5,364 nucleotides of DNA, taken from assembly GCA_900550595.1 (NCBI GenBank), contig URTB01000106.1:1-5364 (forward strand), in the 5' to 3' direction. Below the pieces are notes generated by a model. The model saw only the letters and a program-made list of their open reading frames with translations, searched no databases and had not been told where the DNA came from. Made by a program: the position numbers and the translations under genes. Positions 1 to 5,210 of this stretch are shown piece after piece; the stretch's first letter is position 1, and each line of letters opens with the position of its first letter. This DNA comes from an uncultured Collinsella sp. (GTDB lineage: Bacteria; Actinomycetota; Coriobacteriia; Coriobacteriales; Coriobacteriaceae).

Positions 1-256
1 GCTCGAGCTCGGGCGTGAGTTTGCCCTGGGCGTCGATGAGCAGGATGACGTCCTCTTTGCGCTGCTCAAGATTGCGCAGGTAAGACAGGCGCTCGTCGAG
101 GGCGCGCAGGGCGACGTCGTCCATGCCGCCCGTGGCTTCCTTGCGGTAGCGCGAGATAAAGGGGATGGTGTTGCCCTCGTCGATGAGCTTGACGGCTGCC
201 TCGATGTTGGCGGCCTTAAGGTTGAGCTCGCGGGCGAGCTGGGCGATAAGATCCAT
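1..256 (-). CDS. tex: Tex-family RNA-binding transcriptional accessory protein, N-terminal part (runs off the left edge)
   Basis: The first 85 codons of a longer gene are present. The translation begins MDLIAQLARELNLKAANIEA and carries the family hallmark DEGNTIPFISRYRKEATGG at about residues 26-44, followed by a charged helical stretch (ALRALDERLSYLRNLEQRKE). This matches the N-terminal helical region of Tex, a widely conserved protein of roughly 700-800 residues that continues with a YqgF/RNase H-like domain, helix-hairpin-helix motifs and an S1 RNA-binding domain; those parts lie outside the window. Tex binds nucleic acid in the cytoplasm and influences transcription; its exact role differs between species. 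The ATG at 254-256 is supported by AAGGAG a few bases upstream. The gene is separated from the operon to its right by about 400 bases with a terminator, so it should have its own promoter; I could not identify a convincing one. Family assignment is confident. Confidence 0.9.
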   Translation of the reverse strand, partial: MDLIAQLARELNLKAANIEAAVKLIDEGNTIPFISRYRKEATGGMDDVALRALDERLSYLRNLEQRKEDVILLIDAQGKLTPELE

Positions 257-319
257 GGGACTCCTTGCGTTTAAGGTGCGTTTGCAGCACAGGGCTACCA
301 AGGATACCACCCGCCACTT

Positions 320-343
320 CACCCAAAAAAGACTGTTTTGGTG
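320..343. repeat. A/T-rich bulged hairpin in the tex leader
   Basis: CACCCAAAA and TTTTGGTG can pair with one bulged C around a loop of about seven bases (AAGACTG). On the minus strand, the tex sense direction, a run of six T follows the loop sequence. It lies only seven bases outside the left arm of the larger inverted repeat, so it may belong to the same element. It could also be a leader structure of tex. Structure is seen directly; function is unknown. Confidence 0.4.
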
Positions 344-349
344 CGGAGC

Positions 350-505
350 CACGAAAGCGGCCTATCTACTACGTTTTACCCGTAGGGGCTGACCATACCT
401 GGGTTTTCCGAAAGTCGGCAAGCCGTTTACCTGCGGTTTTTATCTCGCGAAATTCGGCATGCTTGAGGGTGATCGGTTAAACGTAGTAGATAGGCCCATT
501 TCGTG
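350..505. repeat. Long imperfect inverted repeat (31-base arms, 94-base interior)
   Basis: The left arm 350-380 and the reverse complement of the right arm 475-505 agree at 28 of 31 positions. The core CCTATCTACTACGTTT is identical in both (361-376 on the left, inverted on the right). The interior 381-474 is not coding. Such a structure could be a dispersed intergenic palindromic element (MITE-like), a large RNA hairpin in the tex leader, or a pair of recombination sites flanking an invertible segment. No transposase or invertase is in the window. The repeat is a direct observation; its nature is inference. Confidence 0.8.
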
Positions 506-571
506 ACGAACGAACCAAGCTGAGGCGCAAAATAGCCTCGTTCCAGAATAATCGTCGGCAAGGTAGCAAAA

Positions 572-603
572 TGCCCCGCGGGCAGGAGGCTGCTCGCGGG
601 GCA
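572..603 (-). terminator. Intrinsic terminator of the SDR-MFS-Gfo/Idh operon
   Basis: TGCCCCGCG (572-580) pairs perfectly with CGCGGGGCA (595-603), and the stem can extend inward by a few pairs with one mismatch. Reading the minus strand, the stem is followed immediately by four T (571-568). It lies about 70 bases beyond the stop codon of the oxidoreductase gene, as expected for the end of the minus-strand operon. The T-tract is short, so efficiency may be moderate. Confidence 0.75.
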
Positions 604-675
604 AAGAAGAGGGGCTTATTGGTGGCGGACCGAGGGGCTCGGCATGGGGCTTCTGCCGCGGTCTGCCCTAAGGCA

Positions 676-1716
676 TTACAGCTCGACGAGCTGGCCGGTC
701 TCGGCGGCCTCCTTGATGGCGTTGAGAAGCGTGAGCGTCTTGACGTTATCGGCGGGGGTCACGACGGGCTCGACCTCGCGGCGGACGACCTTCACAAAGT
801 GCTTGAGCTGCATCTTGTGCGGCAGTGCCGGGTCCACGGCCGGAATCTCCATCTGCAGCGGCTTGTGCCAGTTAGAGGCGCCGTCGTAGGAGAACTGGTG
901 CAGGCGGGGCAGCGACAGGGCGCCCTTGGTGCCACCGATAAAATAGGCGTCGGCGTCGAAGGGACGGTACTGCGGATCCTCGCGAGCGGTTGCCTCCCAG
1001 TTCCAGGGGCTGGCGGTGGCGTCGGAGATGGTCATGCTCGCGAGCGCGCCATCGGCAAAACGGACGTTGACCACGGCGGAGTCCTCGGTCTCAAAACCGC
1101 GGGCGGCGCTGGACTGCATGCCCTGGACGGCAACGGGCTCGCCCAGCAGGTAACGGAGCAGGTCGACGTCGTGCACCAGGTTGACCAGGATCGGGCCGGC
1201 ACCCTTCTTGCGGCGCCACTCGACATCGAAGTACTCGTCGTTCTTATAGATCATGTAGTGGAAGCTCGATACGGTGAGCTTGCCCAGTTCGCCGGACTCG
1301 ATGATCTCCTTGGCCTTGTTGACGAAGGGGTTGTGGCGACGGTGCTGGCCCACGAGCACGGGCACGCCGGCGGTCTCGGCCTCGGCGGCGAAGGCCTGAG
1401 CATCCTCGAGGTCGTTGGAGATCGGCTTTTCGACCAGCGGCACGATGTTGCGCTTGATGGCCTCGCGGGCAACGCCCAGATGCAGGTCGTTGGGGGTGGC
1501 GATAATGACGGCCTCGGGCTTGACCTCGTCCATCATCTGGGCGGGATCGGTATAAAACGGCACGCCGGCGGCCTCGGCCGTGGCGCGGGCGCCCTCAAAG
1601 GCGTCAGCGATGGCGACGAGCTCGGCCTCGGGCTCCTCGGTGACAAAGCGGATGTGGTTGCGGCCCATGGCGCCGGCGCCGATAACGGCAATGCGGACGG
1701 GGTTGAGCTCAGACAT
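676..1716 (-). CDS. Gfo/Idh/MocA-family NAD(P)-dependent oxidoreductase
   Basis: A complete 346-residue protein of normal family length. The N-terminal Rossmann fold carries the dinucleotide motif GAGAMG at residues 13-18 and an acidic residue, D38, at the end of the second strand, which usually favours NAD. The family motif VEKPIS has the catalytic lysine at K97. The C-terminal α/β substrate domain follows; HDVD at 182-185 supplies the conserved catalytic histidine H182. The usual aspartate four residues before that histidine is absent (V178, then N179), a pattern seen in some subgroups. The family oxidises or reduces sugars, inositols and related polyols in the cytoplasm; the substrate here is unknown. 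The ATG at 1714-1716 has AAGGAG at ideal spacing. It is the last gene of the operon, 69 bases after the transporter gene, with a REP-like hairpin in the gap and a terminator beyond its stop. Family is certain, specificity is not. Confidence 0.92.
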   Translation of the reverse strand: MSELNPVRIAVIGAGAMGRNHIRFVTEEPEAELVAIADAFEGARATAEAAGVPFYTDPAQMMDEVKPEAVIIATPNDLHLGVAREAIKRNIVPLVEKPISNDLEDAQAFAAEAETAGVPVLVGQHRRHNPFVNKAKEIIESGELGKLTVSSFHYMIYKNDEYFDVEWRRKKGAGPILVNLVHDVDLLRYLLGEPVAVQGMQSSAARGFETEDSAVVNVRFADGALASMTISDATASPWNWEATAREDPQYRPFDADAYFIGGTKGALSLPRLHQFSYDGASNWHKPLQMEIPAVDPALPHKMQLKHFVKVVRREVEPVVTPADNVKTLTLLNAIKEAAETGQLVEL

Positions 1717-1746
1717 TTCGACTCCTTAATACTGGTGACCGGTGGA

Positions 1747-1777
1747 ATGCGACAAAGGGGCTGTCCCTTTGTCGCAT
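1747..1777. repeat. Perfect 13-bp inverted repeat, REP-like, in the transporter/oxidoreductase gap
   Basis: ATGCGACAAAGGG (1747-1759) and CCCTTTGTCGCAT (1765-1777) pair perfectly around the five-base loop GCTGT. Four further pairs are possible (ACCG 1738-1741 with CGGT 1778-1781) past a bulge. There is no T-run after the stem on the minus strand, so it is not a normal terminator. The motif resembles dispersed REP-type palindromes found between genes of many gut bacteria; that comparison is from memory. In the operon mRNA it would fold just after the transporter stop codon and could protect or attenuate the message. Confidence 0.7.
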
Positions 1778-1785
1778 CGGTAAAG

Positions 1786-3042
1786 CTAGGCGGACTTCTT
1801 CTTGCTGTCGGAGACCATCATGTAGACGGTGAGCACGACGGCGATGGCGGCGATCACAATGGCGCCGTAGAAGGACTGCTGGTAGGCGGCGCTGCCGGCC
1901 TCGGCGTGATACAGCACAGCGGTGATGGGCTGGCTGATCCAGGTGGAAGCGGCGTAGCCCAAAAACATGATGCCGTAGTTGACGCCGATGTTGCTGGTGC
2001 CAAAGGCGCCACCGGTGAGCGGCGGGTAGATGACGAGCAGAGCGCCAAAGCTAAAGCCGAGCAGGGCGAGCGCCACGAAGAACATGCTCTGCGTAAAGCT
2101 CATCGACATGATAACGAGGGCGACGATGGTGACGACAAGGCTGATGAGCAGCGACTTATAGGCGCCGAGCTTGTCGATGATCTGGCCAAAGGACAGACGG
2201 CCAACCAGGTTGGCGCAGGTGTTGACGGAGACCACCACGCCGCCGAGGGCGACGGCAGCGGCGCTCGTGGGGTCGGCGAAGAGCTGGACGGCGGCGATGG
2301 AGGCAACCTTGCCCACGAGCAGGGTGCCCGCGGTGGCGGCAAAGGCGAAGGTGACGATGAGGACCCAGAAGCGCGGGGTCTTGACCATCTCGCCCGGGGT
2401 GAGGTCACCGAAGGTGCCGGCGTGCGCGCCGCCCTCGGGGGCCTCGAAGCCCTCGGGCAGCCAACCGGCCTCGGGGGCCTTCAGGAACAGGGCGGAGGCG
2501 GCGATCGTCACAAAGAAGATGACGCCGAGCGCCTTAAGGGCGCCGAAGATGCCCAGGCTCGGGATGAGCAGCGAGGCGAGCACCGGGGACAGTACAGCGG
2601 GGCCGGCGGTCGAAGCGGCCAGGGTGATGCCGGAGGCGAGACCCTTCTTGTCGATGAACCACTTTTGGCCGGTGGTGAGCGCGGGGTTGTAGCCCAGGCC
2701 GTTGCCGATGGCGGCGACAAGCGAGAACCACAGGTAGAACTGCCATGGCTCGGTGACGGTGCCGGACATGAACCAGCCCACGCCGTAGCACACGGCGGCG
2801 GCGATCACGACGTTGCGCGGGCCGATCTTGTCGGAGATGCGGCCGGCGAAGATGCCCGTCACGGCCATGATGGTCTGAAAGACCGGGAAGGCCCAGGTAA
2901 GAGCGCTCGACCACTCGGGGTAGACGGCGAGCAGGTTCTTGCTCACGACGGAATACAGCGCAATGGAGCTGATGAAGAACATGGTGACGCACGCGGCGGA
3001 AAGCACGACGGCGCGACCCTTGTTGGAGTTGGTGGAAGCCAT
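1786..3042 (-). CDS. Major facilitator transporter, oxalate/formate antiporter (OFA) type
   Basis: A 418-residue inner-membrane protein with twelve predicted membrane segments, at about residues 11-33, 49-67, 78-95, 101-118, 138-160, 164-187, 226-245, 262-281, 297-315, 319-342, 352-375 and 389-410. GRISDKIGPR (67-76) is the MFS loop 2-3 motif, and its second-half counterpart is GRLSFGQIIDKLG (281-293). The segment GYNPALTTGQKWFIDKKG (117-134) followed by LASGI is typical of the OFA group, whose founder exchanges oxalate for formate; other members carry varied monocarboxylates and organic anions, so oxalate should not be assumed. The central loop (188-225) is rich in Gly, Glu and Pro, and the C-terminus is lysine-rich. 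The ATG at 3040-3042 has AAAGAG upstream. The 66-base gap after the SDR gene contains a possible GGGAGG/CCTCCC stem (3066-3071 with 3091-3096). It is the middle gene of the operon and presumably moves the oxidoreductases' substrate or product. Confidence 0.9.
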   Translation of the reverse strand: MASTNSNKGRAVVLSAACVTMFFISSIALYSVVSKNLLAVYPEWSSALTWAFPVFQTIMAVTGIFAGRISDKIGPRNVVIAAAVCYGVGWFMSGTVTEPWQFYLWFSLVAAIGNGLGYNPALTTGQKWFIDKKGLASGITLAASTAGPAVLSPVLASLLIPSLGIFGALKALGVIFFVTIAASALFLKAPEAGWLPEGFEAPEGGAHAGTFGDLTPGEMVKTPRFWVLIVTFAFAATAGTLLVGKVASIAAVQLFADPTSAAAVALGGVVVSVNTCANLVGRLSFGQIIDKLGAYKSLLISLVVTIVALVIMSMSFTQSMFFVALALLGFSFGALLVIYPPLTGGAFGTSNIGVNYGIMFLGYAASTWISQPITAVLYHAEAGSAAYQQSFYGAIVIAAIAVVLTVYMMVSDSKKKSA

Positions 3043-3108
3043 TGGACTCTTTCTAATCGATACGGGGGAGGAACGGGCGTGTCCGCGGGGCCTCCCTGTT
3101 AGGTTGGT

Positions 3109-3990
3109 TTACTGGTCAGTCGGCTTTGCGACGCCGGACTCATCGGACCAGAGCTCGACACCCTTGTTCTTAAGGTAGTTGTCGGCATAGGCGCGACGGC
3201 CGCCGGGCTTGGCGGTGAGGTCGCCCATCATGTTGGAGAAGCCGCCGTCGACCTTGATGGCGTCGCCGGTGGTAAAGTCCGAGCGCGTGGACGCCAGGAA
3301 CATGACGGCGTTGGCGATATCGCTGACCTCGCCGATGCGGCGCGTGGCGATCAGGCGGCTGCGGCTCTTCTCGACCTCGGGGTCGGCGTAGAAGTTGGCC
3401 GACATCGGGGTCTTAACGAAGCAGGGCTCGACGCAGTTGGAGCGGACGCCGTAGGGGCCCCACTCGGCGGCGAGCATCTTGGACATCATGTTGACGCCGG
3501 CCTTGGTGGAGCTGTACACGCCCGAGAACGTCTCGGGGGAGTGGCTGGCGACGGTCGAGATGTGCACCAGGCGACCCTGGCCGGCCTTGATCATCTCGCG
3601 ACCAAAGCGCTGCGAGGTGATGAAGTAGCCGGTGAGATTGACGTTGATGACCTCGTTCCAGTCGGAGAGCGGCAGGTCTTCCATGGCTGCGAAGCGCAGG
3701 ATGCCGGCGGTGTTGACGAGAACGTCGACGCGGCCGAAGTCGGCGATGGTGGCATCGACGGCGGCCTGAACCTCGGCCTCGTCGGTGGCGTTCATCTTAT
3801 AGCCCTCGGCGTGGATGCCAAACTCGGCGGCGAGGTCGGCGGCTGCGGCCTTGACCTTCTCCTCGTCCAGATCGAGCAGGACGACGTTGGCGCCGTTGCG
3901 GGCGAACTCGCGGCAAATCTCGACGCCCATGCCGCCGAGTGCGCCGGTCACGGCGCAGACATCGCCCTCGAGCTTAAGCCAGTTGCTCAT
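3109..3990 (-). CDS. Short-chain dehydrogenase/reductase (classical SDR)
   Basis: A 293-residue cytoplasmic NAD(P)-dependent oxidoreductase. The cofactor motif TGALGGMG spans residues 15-22. D40 at the end of the second strand suggests NAD(H) preference. NTAG (93-96) stands in for the usual NNAG, and N118 fits the structural asparagine. Y159 and K163 form the YxxxK catalytic pair. The position thirteen residues before the tyrosine, normally serine, is T146, next to S145. The C-terminal VDGG (247-250) is typical, but about 43 residues follow it, ending in a charged tail (AYADNYLKNKGVELW and on), so the protein is longer than the usual 250. The ATG at 3988-3990 has AAGGGA seven bases upstream. 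It is the first gene of the operon, divergent from the LysR gene, with a candidate promoter at 4060-4088. Members act on sugars, polyols, steroids and many other alcohols; the substrate is unknown. Confidence 0.92.
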   Translation of the reverse strand: MSNWLKLEGDVCAVTGALGGMGVEICREFARNGANVVLLDLDEEKVKAAAADLAAEFGIHAEGYKMNATDEAEVQAAVDATIADFGRVDVLVNTAGILRFAAMEDLPLSDWNEVINVNLTGYFITSQRFGREMIKAGQGRLVHISTVASHSPETFSGVYSSTKAGVNMMSKMLAAEWGPYGVRSNCVEPCFVKTPMSANFYADPEVEKSRSRLIATRRIGEVSDIANAVMFLASTRSDFTTGDAIKVDGGFSNMMGDLTAKPGGRRAYADNYLKNKGVELWSDESGVAKPTDQ

Positions 3991-4016
3991 AGGAACTTCC
4001 CTTCTTGTTCCTCCCT

Positions 4017-4043
4017 GTGGGTCGTTCCCATTAATCGACCCAC
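4017..4043 (-). promoter_or_regulatory. Stem-loop in the 5' leader of the SDR operon
   Basis: GTGGGTCG (4017-4024) and CGACCCAC (4036-4043) form a perfect 8-bp stem with an 11-base A/T-rich loop. With transcription from the candidate promoter, it would begin about ten bases into the mRNA and end some 26 bases before the SDR start codon, leaving the ribosome site free. It may stabilise the 5' end or serve as a protein-binding dyad in DNA. No T-run follows, so it is not a standard attenuator. Confidence 0.55.
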
Positions 4044-4059
4044 GTAGTTTTCGCAGGTT

Positions 4060-4088
4060 ATCGTATGCTTTGCATTTACGCAGGTGAA
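4060..4088 (-). promoter_or_regulatory. Candidate sigma-70-type promoter of the SDR-MFS-Gfo/Idh operon
   Basis: On the minus strand, TTCACC (4083-4088; four of six matches to TTGACA) and TACGAT (4060-4065; four of six to TATAAT) are separated by exactly 17 bases. Transcription would start near 4053, giving a leader of about 63 bases. The -35 box lies inside an imperfect dyad (4071-4093), which would place a bound regulator directly over it. Prediction from sequence match and position only. Confidence 0.5.
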
Positions 4089-4093
4089 TTGCA
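4071..4093. promoter_or_regulatory. Imperfect dyad, candidate LysR-regulator operator
   Basis: TGCATTTAC (4071-4079) and GTGAATTGCA (4084-4093) form a near-palindrome around GCAG, with one G·T pair and one bulged base. It covers the candidate -35 of the SDR operon. TTGCAT occurs twice (4070-4075 and 4089-4094), and CGCAGGT also occurs twice (4052-4058 and 4079-4085), so the area contains both dyad and direct-repeat structure. LysR-type proteins commonly bind such sites between divergent genes. The binding role is inferred. Confidence 0.45.
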
Positions 4094-4097
4094 TATT

Positions 4098-4106
4098 TGT
4101 TAGAAT
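4098..4106 (+). promoter_or_regulatory. Candidate extended -10 promoter of the LysR-type gene
   Basis: TGTTAGAAT contains an extended -10 TG, one spacer base, and TAGAAT (five of six matches to TATAAT). No good -35 exists at 16-18 bases upstream, which is tolerated by extended -10 promoters. Transcription would start near 4113, inside the palindrome 4111-4125. That would place the TTG at 4097 upstream of the transcript and leave a leader of roughly 105 bases before the GTG at 4220. Confidence 0.45.
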
Positions 4107-4110
4107 GGCG

Positions 4111-4125
4111 TAAACCAATGGTTTA
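4111..4125. promoter_or_regulatory. Perfect palindrome at the predicted LysR-gene transcription start
   Basis: TAAACCA and TGGTTTA are perfect inverted repeats around a single central A. The site sits just after the predicted -10 box of the regulator gene, where a bound protein would block initiation. This is a classic position for negative autoregulation by LysR-type proteins. It does not share an obvious core with the dyad at 4071-4093, so common recognition is not established. Confidence 0.45.
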
Positions 4126-4208
4126 TAGCTCGCAAGATGATGTGTCCTTAATTGAGTCTGTGACCTGCCAAAACCCCTTCGGCAGTGCATGGCCATACGT
4201 ATGGAAAC

Positions 4209-4213
4209 GGGAG
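4209..4213 (+). promoter_or_regulatory. Ribosome binding site deciding the LysR start
   Basis: GGGAG lies six bases before the GTG at 4220. No comparable site precedes the in-frame ATG at 4118 or TTG at 4097, so this motif supports the GTG as the true start. A perfect 12-base palindrome, CCATACGTATGG (4193-4204), ends five bases before it. Confidence 0.65.
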
Positions 4214-4219
4214 ATTGAC

Positions 4220-5098
4220 GTGTACGATCGACGACTTGAGGCCATATCGGTCGCCGCGGAGCTGGGAAGCTTCTCGCGTGCGGCGGCAAAATTGCGCGTG
4301 TCGACCCCGGCGCTCGCCAAACAGGTGTCGGGCTTCGAGGCCGAGTTCGGCATCACACTGTTCGAACGTTCGCACTCAGGCGTCAAGGTGACGCCGGCGG
4401 GTGCTCTGCTGGTGGACGACGCACGCTCAATCATGCGGCAGTCCGAGGACGCGCTGCGCCGTGCCCGACGCGCGGCGGGCGATGGCGGTGCCGTGCGCCT
4501 GGGCGTGTCGATGATGTGCCCGGGGCGTCAAACGCTGTCGATGTGGTCGGGCATCCACGATCTGGAACCGTCGTTGCGCTTTGAGATCGTGCCGGTGAGC
4601 GACCTCTATGACGAGCGCGAATCCGTCATGCGCAGCCTTGGTCGCGAAGTAGATGTGGTGCAGTCGAGTTTTTCGACCCCACGCTGGGGCGATGCCTGCC
4701 AAAAGCTCCGCATTGTCAACGTGCCGTTTTATATCGACGTGCCGCGCGCGAGCCCGCTAGCGCGCAAGACGCGCATCACGGTTGCCGACCTGGAGGGCAT
4801 GCGCCTGCGCGTGCTCCGTCACGGCAACGACGCCATGGACAGTCTACGTATCGACCTTTTGGCCGACGGCGGTGTGGACGTGATCGATGTGGATAGCTTT
4901 GACTTTGCGCTCTTTAACGAGGCGGAGGAAAAGGGCGATGCGGTACTCACCTGTGGCGCATGGTCAGGGGTGCACCCGGCATTTGTGGGCGTGCCGTTCC
5001 TGTGCGGGCGAGAGGTGCCGGTCTTTTTGCACTATCCGCTCGAGCCAACCCTCCAAGTCCAAAAATTCGTCAACGCCATGGCCCAACTTCTCAAATAG
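4220..5098 (+). CDS. LysR-type transcriptional regulator
   Basis: A 292-residue regulator of normal LysR length when started at GTG 4220. The N-terminal winged helix-turn-helix is clear: LGSFSRAAAKLRVSTPALAK at residues 15-34, then FEAEFGITLFERSHSGVKVT (39-58) and PAG. A linker helix rich in Arg and Ala (62-86) leads into the effector domain, which begins AVRLGVSMM (91-99) and runs to the C-terminus. GTG is preferred because family members start a few residues before this helix, GGGAG precedes it, and the predicted promoter lies downstream of the TTG at 4097. The frame stays open upstream for 41 codons, so a longer form (TTG 4097 or ATG 4118) cannot be excluded but would have an atypical N-terminal extension. 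It is divergent from the SDR operon, a standard arrangement in which the LysR protein controls its neighbour in response to a substrate or intermediate. A strong terminator follows the stop. The inducer is unknown. Confidence 0.92.
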   Translation: MYDRRLEAISVAAELGSFSRAAAKLRVSTPALAKQVSGFEAEFGITLFERSHSGVKVTPAGALLVDDARSIMRQSEDALRRARRAAGDGGAVRLGVSMMCPGRQTLSMWSGIHDLEPSLRFEIVPVSDLYDERESVMRSLGREVDVVQSSFSTPRWGDACQKLRIVNVPFYIDVPRASPLARKTRITVADLEGMRLRVLRHGNDAMDSLRIDLLADGGVDVIDVDSFDFALFNEAEEKGDAVLTCGAWSGVHPAFVGVPFLCGREVPVFLHYPLEPTLQVQKFVNAMAQLLK

Positions 5099-5113
5099 TT
5101 CATCCTTACAAAA

Positions 5114-5143
5114 CGAGGCCCTGGCCAAACGGCCAGGGCCTCG
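5114..5143. terminator. Bidirectional intrinsic terminator between the LysR and ABC transporter genes
   Basis: CGAGGCCCTGGCC (5114-5126) and GGCCAGGGCCTCG (5131-5143) form a perfect 13-bp GC-rich stem with an AAAC loop. On the plus strand it is followed, after CAAAC, by TTTTATT, terminating the LysR transcript 15 bases after its stop. On the minus strand the stem is followed directly by TTTT, so it can also end the convergent ABC transporter transcript. Confidence 0.85.
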
Positions 5144-5185
5144 CAAACTTTTATTCCGTTCTAAATGACGGGCTGATCGCGCGCA

Positions 5186-5210
5186 GGAGGGCGCCCCCGG
5201 GGCGCCCTCC
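5186..5210. repeat. Second GC-rich hairpin after the ABC transporter gene
   Basis: GGAGGGCGCC (5186-5195) and GGCGCCCTCC (5201-5210) form a perfect 10-bp stem with a five-base loop, 14 bases beyond the ABC gene stop. TGACGG (5166-5171) and CCGTCA (5209-5214) offer an alternative, longer-range pairing overlapping it. No T-run follows on either strand, so it is probably a 3' stabiliser or a helper upstream of the main terminator rather than a terminator itself. Confidence 0.55.

Larger units (their letters stand above)
257..571. other. Gene-free region upstream of tex containing an inverted-repeat element
   Basis: No credible gene lies here: the short open frames have no ribosome site, atypical composition and no recognisable family. 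The stretch is visibly more AT-rich than the flanking genes. From left to right it holds the tex leader (257-320), a bulged A/T-rich hairpin (about 320-343), the left arm of a long inverted repeat (350-380), a 94-base interior with a short degenerate direct repeat (409-423 and 448-462), the right arm (475-505), a weak hairpin (GAGGC 522-526 / GCCTC 535-539), and the T-tract of the operon terminator (568-571, read on the minus strand). The tex promoter must be here or further right; the best weak -10 match is TATCCT (301-306, minus strand), without a good -35. Confidence 0.6.

Noticed and set aside
165..480. Two short plus-strand open frames overlapping tex and the inverted repeat
   Set aside because: They overlap tex on the opposite strand or cross the repeat, lack ribosome sites and resemble no protein family.
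350..505. A CRISPR array or an insertion sequence at the inverted repeat
   Set aside because: There are only two inverted arms, no regularly spaced direct repeats with spacers, and no transposase gene. It is recorded only as an inverted-repeat element.
1747..1777. Treating the intra-operon hairpin as a terminator
   Set aside because: No T-run follows the stem on the minus strand, and the downstream gene has its own good ribosome site but no visible promoter in the 69-base gap.
1786..3042. Naming the transporter as an oxalate/formate antiporter (oxlT)
   Set aside because: The OFA group has varied substrates, and no formyl-CoA transferase or oxalyl-CoA decarboxylase gene is nearby, so only the group is called.
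571..3102. An 843-codon open frame on the plus strand
   Set aside because: It is entirely antisense to two well-supported genes, begins inside a terminator hairpin, and its translation is a low-complexity Gly/Asp/His/Leu/Ala mix with no domain. GC-rich codon bias on the opposite strand readily leaves such long frames open.
3541..4047. A 168-codon plus-strand open frame over the SDR gene
   Set aside because: It is antisense to conserved SDR motifs, has Gly/Asp/Val-rich shadow composition, and no ribosome site.
4097..4219. TTG 4097 or ATG 4118 as the LysR start
   Set aside because: Both would add an atypical N-terminal extension, neither has a ribosome site, and the predicted -10 box lies after the TTG. 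GTG 4220 fits the family start and has GGGAG.
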